Shown here piece after piece: positions 57,733 to 64,000 of a DNA stretch of 64,000 nucleotides. Position 1 is the first letter of the stretch. Every line of letters begins with the position of its first letter. This DNA is from Streptococcus sp. 29896 (GTDB lineage: Bacteria; Bacillota; Bacilli; Lactobacillales; Streptococcaceae): the NCBI RefSeq assembly GCF_032594915.1, contig NZ_CP118733.1, positions 1,116,001-1,180,000 of the forward strand, given 5' to 3'. Made by a program: the position numbers and the translations under genes. A model generated the notes under the pieces. The model worked only from the letters and a program-made list of their open reading frames with translations. It was not told the DNA's origin and did no database searches.

Positions 57733-58881
57733 TTGACAAGTTCTAGATTTCAATTAGTTGGTTCCTTGTTACGACCATCTGACTTAGTAAAATACAAGCG
57801 TGAGATTGAAGTACGAGACGACATCTCCTATCCATTTTACCAAGATTTTGCAGGCTACCAAGAAACAGAACTGGCAGACATCAAGGCTGTCATTGCGGAG
57901 CAAAAAGAACACGGTATTCCTTATCTAACAGATGGTGAGTTCTCAAAATCAATGTGGCACCTTGATTTTGCCTGGGGCTTGCATGGCATTGAGCGTTACA
58001 TCGCTGAGCATGGCTACCCTTTCAAGGACCATGATGGGAATATCTATGAAACCCGAAAAGATATCGGCCTGCGTATCGTCGATAAACTGTCTGGTAAAAA
58101 TCATCATTTCATTGACATCTACAAGATTGTCAAAGCTGAGGCTGGTGATGCAGCTACCAAGCTGACAGTTTGGGGACCAGCACACGCCTTTACAGAAATT
58201 GCAGTCTTCAATGGTCAAGTTGGTCCTGACCAAGTCTATCAAACACGCGAAGAGTTGAAAGAAGGCTTGATCCAAGCCTACAAGGAATTTCTGACGGACT
58301 ACAAGGTAGCAGGTGGTGAAATCGTACAATTCGATGACTGCCTTTGGGAATTGTTTGACCCAGCAAACCCTGTTCCATTTTTACCACAGGATGATCCAGA
58401 AGCCTTGGCTGCACTTGCTGATGAATTCGTAGCCATCAACAACGCAGTCATTGCTATCGGTCATGACTTAGGTCTAACAGTTTGGACACACAACTGCCGT
58501 GGTAATTATGAAAGTCGGCACGCTGCTGGCGGAACTTATGAAGCCATTGCAGAGAAATTCCTTCGTGACCAGCAATATGACCGCTTCTTCCTCGAATGGG
58601 ATGATGAGCGAGCTGGTGATTTAAAAGCTTTGGAAAGCTTGCGTGATAAAGATGTTGAAGTTGTCTTAGGTCTTCTATCTAGTAAAACAACTGACCTAGA
58701 CGATGAAGAACGCGTATTCCGTCTCTTGGAAGAAGCAAGCAAGATTATTCCAAAAGAGCGTCTCTACTTGTCACATCAATGTGGATTCGCCTCATGTGAT
58801 TCAGGTAATGAATTGGCCATCCCAGAACAATGGGCGAAAATTAAACAAGGCCAAGAAATTGCAGAGAAGTTTTGGGCATAG
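57733..58881 (+). CDS. MetE C-domain-like methyltransferase (YxjG/YxjH type)
   Basis: 382 residues, only the catalytic (C-terminal) half of cobalamin-independent methionine synthase. Motifs: VGSLLRPSDLV (about 9-19), DGEFSKSMWHLDF (about 67-79), IVQFDDCLWEL (about 197-207), HNCRGNY (about 255-261) and the zinc-Cys motif LSHQCGFASC (about 346-355). Methylates homocysteine, probably from a donor other than triglutamyl-folate. The start is TTG with AGAGAG upstream. Stand-alone gene, closed by a strong terminator. Confidence 0.87.
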   Translation: MTSSRFQLVGSLLRPSDLVKYKREIEVRDDISYPFYQDFAGYQETELADIKAVIAEQKEHGIPYLTDGEFSKSMWHLDFAWGLHGIERYIAEHGYPFKDHDGNIYETRKDIGLRIVDKLSGKNHHFIDIYKIVKAEAGDAATKLTVWGPAHAFTEIAVFNGQVGPDQVYQTREELKEGLIQAYKEFLTDYKVAGGEIVQFDDCLWELFDPANPVPFLPQDDPEALAALADEFVAINNAVIAIGHDLGLTVWTHNCRGNYESRHAAGGTYEAIAEKFLRDQQYDRFFLEWDDERAGDLKALESLRDKDVEVVLGLLSSKTTDLDDEERVFRLLEEASKIIPKERLYLSHQCGFASCDSGNELAIPEQWAKIKQGQEIAEKFWA

Positions 58882-58904
58882 CCTCTTCTCCTTATTCGTG
58901 CACC

Positions 58905-58937
58905 ACAACAGCCCCATCTTTGATGGGGCTGTTGTTT
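58905..58937. terminator. Bidirectional terminator between the MetE-like and histidine-triad genes
   Basis: 14-bp perfect stem ACAACAGCCCCATC and complement around TTT; the T-rich tail follows on the + strand. Confidence 0.88.
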
Positions 58938-58978
58938 GTTCTTCTGAAGTCTTAAAACTAGAAATTGGTTCGAAGTGT

Positions 58979-61900
58979 CTAGTAAGCTGATTCATTTTCA
59001 AAAGAATCTAACAAACTCCCTAGTGGCTTCCAAGTCAAACCAATGTCTTCATTGTCCTCCTCAGAAACTGAACTTGTATATTCTCCGAAAATATCGGATA
59101 ACCACTCTAGATCTTCATCGGATAACTCGATGTCTTCCTCACTTGATTCATCAGTGGTTTCCAGATGATCCTCTATAGGGGAACTTGGAGCTGTCGTTTC
59201 GGTTGATGGTGCTGGTTGGCTAGGTTTTTCAGTCTCACCTTCATTTTCAGTGAATGTAGGAGTTTCTGTTGAAGCTGATTCTTCAGAAGTTGCTTCAGGT
59301 TGACTTGCCAGCACTTGATTATTAGTTGCATTTGAAACCTCTGATGCTTCTGTAGAACTTGAAGCTTGTGCATGACTCGGATGAATCTCAGCTGGTGCAC
59401 TTTCTACTTCGATAGGTTGAACTAGGGCTGGTTGATTTGCTTCCACCAATACAATTTCTGGCAAACTCAAAGAATTGACAAAGAAGTCTCTAGTCCCCTC
59501 GACAAACATATTCATTTCCAGACGATTCATCTGCAAGACACCATACTCTTCAGACATTTCCAATTGCTGCTGAACCTGACTCTTGATATCATTAGTCATT
59601 GCGATGCTGCTGGCTATCAAGTCTTCAGCTAACGAAATAGGACTAGCTGCCAATTCTCTTCTCACAACCATGCCATAAATCTGGTTAATGAGACGAGCTG
59701 CCTCTTGGCGAGTGGTTGGCTTCAGATACGGACTGTCAATTCGCGCCAAAAGGTAGTCCATGTATTCCATCAATCGAATTTCTGCTCGATCTTGGAACTG
59801 CTGAATTTCCTTCAAACTATGGGAAATTCTAGCCAACTCTTTCTCATCTCTCTTGAGACTAGCCTGATTAATTCGTTCCACCCAAACAGTCTGTGACGTT
59901 GCTGTCCCAGTTAGATTGGTCATTCTCAACAAAGCAAGGAGGTCCTGATAAGTTTGATTTTCTACCTCGGAACCTGGTTCGGTCTCTTCAAGCGCTTTTT
60001 CATCTTGTACTTGCTCTACAATATCTGGGAAGGTCATCTGTCTTGTAAACATCTCGCGGATGTCTGCTACAAATGCCTCCATAAATGCCCTATTTACTTG
60101 CAGTTTTTCTAATGCAGGACTAGTCTGAATAGGGTAGGTTTGATGAGCGACCTTTGCAAAATGGAGAGCGATTTTCACTTCCACCAATTCTTTGGACAAA
60201 TCCAAAGGTTTGACGGTACTATTTCCTCCCAAGGTTGCTTGGAACAGACGATCTAAGGTGCCTGCCAATCTTTCCCGCAAATCAGGTGACAGATACGTTT
60301 GATCCAACTGAATAAGCATGTAATCCATATACTCCATTGCCGTGATATCTGGACGGTCTTGGAAATGCTTCAACTCTTGCAAGATATGTTCTAAATTAAG
60401 CAATGACTGCCTATTTTTATCCTGACTGGCTTGATTGAGTTGATTGGTCAATTCTTCCTTATTAACTGGCAAGTTGCTAGTATCTAACATGCGAATCTTT
60501 TCAAGAATTGATTGATAAAGGCTATCAGCTTGATCTTCATGACGGCTGGTCTCTTCTTTCAAAATATGAACCTTCTCAAATTGAGTCAACATAGCAAGAT
60601 AACCTTCCGTCGAATTGGTAACCAATTCATCTAAATGGCTTGAAAACTCCTCCAAAGCTCGTTCAATACGACGGTATTCCTTGCTCGCTTGATCATATTT
60701 TTCAAGCGCAGTTTGACGCAAACGATCCACTTCTTGATCTACGATCGCTCGAGCAAACTCTCCCTCTCGGTAACTTCCTACAATACTTGGTAATTTATTA
60801 GCAAGATAAGGTTCGATGCCATCCACTGCTTGAATATGTAAGACATGATCATGACTTCCATGTGGAAGAGTGAACTTCTTATCTCGGATTATCAATTTAG
60901 AAGGTGCAATACCTGTCCGCTTGGCTACCGCCAAAAGCTCCGCTTCAAAGTCCATTTCCGGATCACCAGTCACCTCTGGAATGACTAACATAGACCGTAA
61001 GATCACATATGGATGCACATGAGTCGGATCATAGGCGTGACTAGGATCATTGAAGCTAAAGGTCGTATCTGAAACTCGAATAGCTTCTTTTGGTACACCA
61101 TAGACCTTAGAAATGTAGTCGATTTTTCTTTCCAAATCCTCGTTGCTTTCAAACGGTTTGGTTAAATCAATATCTTTCAAAAGTACCAGATGATCATGAT
61201 CCCCATGCGGATACATAAAGGCTTGACCCTGCGGAGTATCCAAAAGGCTAATTGAACTTACAGGTAAACCAAGTGCCTGGGCAAGATAGTCACGCTTGCT
61301 GGTAATCACTGCATCTTCTTTTGATGGTACCAAGGATTCCTGACCCTTACTATCATCAACTGTAATTGGATTGCTTGTAGAATCACTAGCTTCACTCTTG
61401 TCATTGTCTAGCGCCTCTGAGTCAGCTTGAGGATTGGTTAGCAAGAGATAAGCCCATTTTGATCGAGCAAGGTCTTCTTTTCTAAGGACGTGGGTATGGC
61501 CCTTATGCTGAACAAGCAAGCCTACGGCATTTTGACCGACAATACCTTTTCCATCAAACAAAAAACCATCACTAGTCGGGTAATCAAGCCCAGCAATTGC
61601 TTGAATCCTTGGTGCCACAGGAACTACAGGTTGATGTGGCTGTCCAACTTCTATGGTATGAATAGGATTTATTGTGGATGTTACTGGACCATTAGCAACT
61701 ACTCCCCTATTTTGTTTTAAAATATAATGGTAATGATCTCCATGTCGAACTGTGTAGCCATTTGCATCTTCAGCTATGATATCTGCTGGGTTAAATTGAT
61801 AATGATCTTGATGGGAAGCACTAGATACCCGAGAATCTGCTCGAAAATCCGATTGCTTGGTGAAATCCATACCAACTGGGATCAGATATTCCCACTTGCT

Positions 61901-62530
61901 CCCTTTCAAATCGCCATAAAAAATAAAATGCCTGTGACCATTATGCAGCACGACAATACCTGTCGCTGTTTTACTTTCCACTTGTTTTTCATCTGTCAAT
62001 AAAAAGCCATCTGTGGTTGGTCTGTCAATTCCAGCAACTCCTGTATGACTTGTTGAAGACTGACTTTCTGATTCATGGTCATGGCCGTGATCATGATGGT
62101 GATGATCATGTTCTGGATTGTTTTCGGTCAACTTTCTCGCCTCTTCCAAAGAAACAATTCCATCTCCAGCTTTTTTAGGATAGTAATAAATTTTCCCCTT
62201 AACACGAATAATATAGCCTGTCCGAACTTTATAAAGAATATCACTTTCATTTAATCTGTAGCTTGAATCATCTAAAAGTGTTTCCTTTAAGAATTTCGCT
62301 TCATAAGGTACAGAACCCTTTTCAAAATGTTGATGGTCCCCATGAACTAATACGTATCCATCTTCACTTAAGGCAGCAACCACATAAACAATGTCTTCCT
62401 TTTGAGCCTGATGCTGGTCAAGCGATGTGCTAATTTCTTGTGCCTGCTGTTCTTGCTGACAAGCCATAAGTGTCAGTCCACACATAAGAGAAATTCCTGC
62501 TAGAAAAAACTTCCCTTTCATATTCACCAT
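58979..62530 (-). CDS. Histidine-triad surface lipoprotein (Pht family)
   Basis: 1183 residues. A lipoprotein signal with the lipobox LMAC (Cys about 24; starts at 62530 or 62521 are both possible) and six exact HxxHxH triads: HGDHQH, HNGHRH, HGDHYH, HKGHTH, HGDHDH and HGSHDH. In addition there is a His-rich HDHHHHDHGHDH tract (about 141-152) and a degraded triad (HQDHYQ). The second half is helical, with two related segments around ITAMEYMDYMLIQLD and IRLMEYMDYLLARID, and the C-terminus is acidic Ser/Glu-rich. Pht proteins bind zinc at the cell surface and feed zinc uptake. Three AdcR-like operators upstream support zinc control. Confidence 0.92.
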   Translation of the reverse strand: MVNMKGKFFLAGISLMCGLTLMACQQEQQAQEISTSLDQHQAQKEDIVYVVAALSEDGYVLVHGDHQHFEKGSVPYEAKFLKETLLDDSSYRLNESDILYKVRTGYIIRVKGKIYYYPKKAGDGIVSLEEARKLTENNPEHDHHHHDHGHDHESESQSSTSHTGVAGIDRPTTDGFLLTDEKQVESKTATGIVVLHNGHRHFIFYGDLKGSKWEYLIPVGMDFTKQSDFRADSRVSSASHQDHYQFNPADIIAEDANGYTVRHGDHYHYILKQNRGVVANGPVTSTINPIHTIEVGQPHQPVVPVAPRIQAIAGLDYPTSDGFLFDGKGIVGQNAVGLLVQHKGHTHVLRKEDLARSKWAYLLLTNPQADSEALDNDKSEASDSTSNPITVDDSKGQESLVPSKEDAVITSKRDYLAQALGLPVSSISLLDTPQGQAFMYPHGDHDHLVLLKDIDLTKPFESNEDLERKIDYISKVYGVPKEAIRVSDTTFSFNDPSHAYDPTHVHPYVILRSMLVIPEVTGDPEMDFEAELLAVAKRTGIAPSKLIIRDKKFTLPHGSHDHVLHIQAVDGIEPYLANKLPSIVGSYREGEFARAIVDQEVDRLRQTALEKYDQASKEYRRIERALEEFSSHLDELVTNSTEGYLAMLTQFEKVHILKEETSRHEDQADSLYQSILEKIRMLDTSNLPVNKEELTNQLNQASQDKNRQSLLNLEHILQELKHFQDRPDITAMEYMDYMLIQLDQTYLSPDLRERLAGTLDRLFQATLGGNSTVKPLDLSKELVEVKIALHFAKVAHQTYPIQTSPALEKLQVNRAFMEAFVADIREMFTRQMTFPDIVEQVQDEKALEETEPGSEVENQTYQDLLALLRMTNLTGTATSQTVWVERINQASLKRDEKELARISHSLKEIQQFQDRAEIRLMEYMDYLLARIDSPYLKPTTRQEAARLINQIYGMVVRRELAASPISLAEDLIASSIAMTNDIKSQVQQQLEMSEEYGVLQMNRLEMNMFVEGTRDFFVNSLSLPEIVLVEANQPALVQPIEVESAPAEIHPSHAQASSSTEASEVSNATNNQVLASQPEATSEESASTETPTFTENEGETEKPSQPAPSTETTAPSSPIEDHLETTDESSEEDIELSDEDLEWLSDIFGEYTSSVSEEDNEDIGLTWKPLGSLLDSFENESAY

Positions 62531-62557
62531 TTTCTCCTTCTTTCAACGCAAAAATAA

Positions 62558-62620
62558 TTCACCAGTTAAGTATATGATTTTATCATTTATTAGTCAACTG
62601 GTTAGTAATTAACTGGTTTA
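62558..62620 (-). promoter_or_regulatory. Three AdcR-like zinc operators upstream of the histidine-triad gene
   Basis: Compared with the AdcR consensus TTAACYRGTTAA: TTCACCAGTTAA (62558-62569, 11/12), TCAACTGGTTAG (62594-62605, 10/12) and TTAACTGGTTTA (62609-62620, 11/12). They lie 28-90 bp upstream of the start codon. Confidence 0.72.
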
Positions 62621-62640
62621 TATTTTGGTGTTTTTAACAC

Positions 62641-62675
62641 GAAAAAAGAGAGAACAAATTTTGTCCTCTCTTTTC
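62641..62675. terminator. Terminator of the LPSTG protein gene
   Basis: AAAAGAGAG-ACAAA arms with one G-U pair and A/T-runs on both sides; active on the - strand. Confidence 0.85.
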
Positions 62676-62736
62676 AAATAGTGAAAAATAGTAATTGTTA
62701 ATAAATATAACCAATGTTACTTGAAAATTTCACGTT

Positions 62737-64000
62737 TTAGTCATCTTTTCTTACGACAGCTCCCACAAAAGATAAACTAGCTAAGAGAGCACTTCCACAA
62801 GTAATCAATACAAGTGTTGTGTCCGACTCACCCGTACTTGGTAATACTGTAACATCAATCCCAGGCGTTACGACAACTTTTGGATTCCTCGGTTGGCTTG
62901 GAATATTTGGATTAACAAATGGAACTGATGGTATCGGCACAACCGGTGGAGTTGGTACGACTGGTACCGTTGGTACAACTGGTGTCGTTGGTACGACTGG
63001 TACCGTTGGTACAACTGGTGTCGTTGGTACGACTGGTGGAGTTGGTACAACTGGTGGGATTGGTACGACCGGTGTCGTTGGTACAACTGGTGTCGTTGGT
63101 ACGACTGGTGGAGTTGGTACGACCGGTGTCGTTGGCACAACCGGTGGAGTTGGTACGACTGGTACCGTTGGTACAACTGGTGGAGTTGGTACAACTGGTG
63201 GGATTGGTACGACCGGTGTCGTTGGTACAACTGGTGTCGTTGGTACGACTGGTGGGGTTGGTACGACCGGTGGAGTTGGTACAACTGGTGTCGTTGGTAC
63301 GACTGGTACCGTTGGTACAACTGGTGGGACTGGTGGAGTTGGTACAACTGGTGTCGTTGGTACGACTGGTACCGTTGGTACAACTGGTGTCGTTGGTACG
63401 ACTGGTGGAGTTGGTACGACTGGTGGAGTTGGTACAACTGGTGGGGTTGGTACACAACCACAGTCTTTACCATCTTTACCATCTTTACCATCTCTACCGT
63501 CTTTTCCATCTTTACCATCTATTCCGTCCTTACCATCTTTACCATCACGGATAAAGGTGGTTTCCCGACTGCCGTCTGGTTTAACAATGGTAATTGTTTG
63601 ACCGCTGTTGCCATCTTGATCGGTACCTGGTGTAACAGTGACTTCTGAATTCTTACCGTCGCGACCATTGAGGATGGTTTGACGACTAATTTCATTGCCG
63701 TCGCCATCCTTGATGATGATTGTTGTTCCGATAACTTTGTCACCTTCTCGAACTTCAATTTGTTCAACTAACGGTGATTTACCGTCTTTGCCATCTATTC
63801 CGTCCTTACCATCTTTACCATCACGGATAAAGGTGGTTTCCCGACTGCCGTCTGGTTTAACAATGGTAATTGTTTGACCGCTGTTGCCATCTTGATCGGT
63901 ACCTGGTGTAACAGTGACTTCCGAATTCTTACCGTCACGACCGTTGAGGATGGTTTGACGACTAATTTCATTGCCATCGCCATCCTTGATGATGATAGTT
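62737..64000 (-). CDS. LPSTG wall-anchored protein with collagen-like and Pro-rich repeats, C-terminal part
   Basis: The - strand frame is open from the window edge to the stop at 62737-62739, 420 residues seen; the N-terminus is outside. In order: 92-residue tandem repeats (TIIIKDGDGNEISRQTILNG ... PDGSRETTFIRDG), a collagen-like Gly-Lys-Asp run (about 63455-63540), a CGC triplet, about 28 six-residue units of the form PVVPTT/PVVPTP (62938-63454), then LPSTG (62830-62844), a hydrophobic segment and a positively charged tail. A sortase A substrate on the cell surface; the Pro-rich part probably spans the wall. Ligand unknown. Confidence 0.88.
   Translation of the reverse strand, partial: TIIIKDGDGNEISRQTILNGRDGKNSEVTVTPGTDQDGNSGQTITIVKPDGSRETTFIRDGKDGKDGIDGKDGKSPLVEQIEVREGDKVIGTTIIIKDGDGNEISRQTILNGRDGKNSEVTVTPGTDQDGNSGQTITIVKPDGSRETTFIRDGKDGKDGIDGKDGKDGRDGKDGKDGKDCGCVPTPPVVPTPPVVPTPPVVPTTPVVPTVPVVPTTPVVPTPPVPPVVPTVPVVPTTPVVPTPPVVPTPPVVPTTPVVPTTPVVPIPPVVPTPPVVPTVPVVPTPPVVPTTPVVPTPPVVPTTPVVPTTPVVPIPPVVPTPPVVPTTPVVPTVPVVPTTPVVPTVPVVPTPPVVPIPSVPFVNPNIPSQPRNPKVVVTPGIDVTVLPSTGESDTTLVLITCGSALLASLSFVGAVVRKDD
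62938..63454. repeat. 18-bp tandem repeats encoding a Pro-Val-Thr stalk
   Basis: About 28 copies of an 18-bp unit (+ strand form GTTGGTACGACTGGTGTC and variants), contiguous and in frame in the LPSTG gene, with one 9-bp partial unit near 63331-63339. The unit lacks stop codons in several frames on both strands, which creates long shadow frames. Confidence 0.92.
63541..64000. repeat. 276-bp tandem repeat in the LPSTG gene
   Basis: The sequence from 63541 recurs from 63817 with few changes; period 276 bp (92 residues). The second copy is cut by the window edge, so the copy number is unknown. Confidence 0.88.

Noticed and set aside
62938..63454. CRISPR array
   Set aside because: The units are contiguous 18-bp coding repeats without unique spacers.
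62819..63601. Long + strand frame with GTTGVVG repeats
   Set aside because: It is the antisense of the Pro-rich repeats. The unit lacks stops in several frames; the - strand frame carries LPSTG, a membrane segment and a collagen-like part, so it is the real gene.

Overview
The window is chromosomal DNA from a low-GC streptococcus. Gene content and order (EbsA-ferredoxin-LysM-cmk-infC-rpmI-rplT, miaA-hflX-rnz, metA-dnaD-trmK, a histidine-triad protein, an rml/rgp rhamnose locus) fit Streptococcus suis or a very close relative best; the species is inferred, not proven.

Layout. 1-3008 (+): end of a DAHP synthase gene, aroE and aroB, closed by a bidirectional terminator. 3153-7243 (-): an ABC importer of the aromatic amino acid type (ATPase, permease, two tandem lipoproteins) behind its own promoter and a roughly 270-nt leader, which encodes a 20-residue peptide rich in Tyr/Phe and can form a chain of mutually exclusive hairpins. 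7330-11791 (-): UPF0342 gene, tyrA, aroC, aroD and an rRNA methyltransferase. Much of the shikimate/tyrosine pathway and an importer for its products therefore sit together. 11912-14092 (+): LTA-synthase-like enzyme, followed by a palindrome-rich intergenic element. 14522-15951: first copy of a 1430-bp IS3-family element. 15980-19230: rplT, rpmI and infC (- strand) with a leader terminator, cmk, a LysM protein, ferredoxin and EbsA. 19541-20484: decayed ISL3 transposase.

20564-39877 (-) is a large glycan locus. dTDP-rhamnose genes (rmlA, rmlC, rmlB, rmlD) with a small nucleotidyltransferase gene form the first transcription unit. RgpA/GacB- and RgpB/GacC-type rhamnosyltransferases, a GacI/GacJ pair, a membrane-anchored Cna-B-like protein, LicD, a cytidylyltransferase, an SDR, several GT2/GT4 enzymes, a DUF2142-like membrane protein and a Wzx flippase form the second. 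The RgpC/RgpD ABC exporter of classical rhamnan loci is absent, so export is probably by the flippase. A second, almost identical IS3 copy lies just upstream of rmlA (39959-41388), so this variable locus has IS sequence at both ends.

41410-55584 (-) is mostly housekeeping: ZIP transporter, Nif3-like protein, trmK, dnaD, metA, apt, an unknown membrane protein, recJ, cls, an SDR, rnz, an unknown conserved protein, hflX and miaA. 55653-58881: DUF3042 gene, a repeat-rich spacer, an MFS transporter and a MetE-C-domain-like methyltransferase. 58979-64000 (-): a six-triad histidine-triad lipoprotein with three AdcR-like zinc operators upstream, then the C-terminal part of an LPSTG wall-anchored protein with collagen-like and proline-rich repeats, running off the window.

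The two most notable observations are the aromatic leader-peptide attenuator in front of the ABC importer, and that both IS3 copies are inserted in the loops of intrinsic terminator hairpins with 3-bp target duplications.
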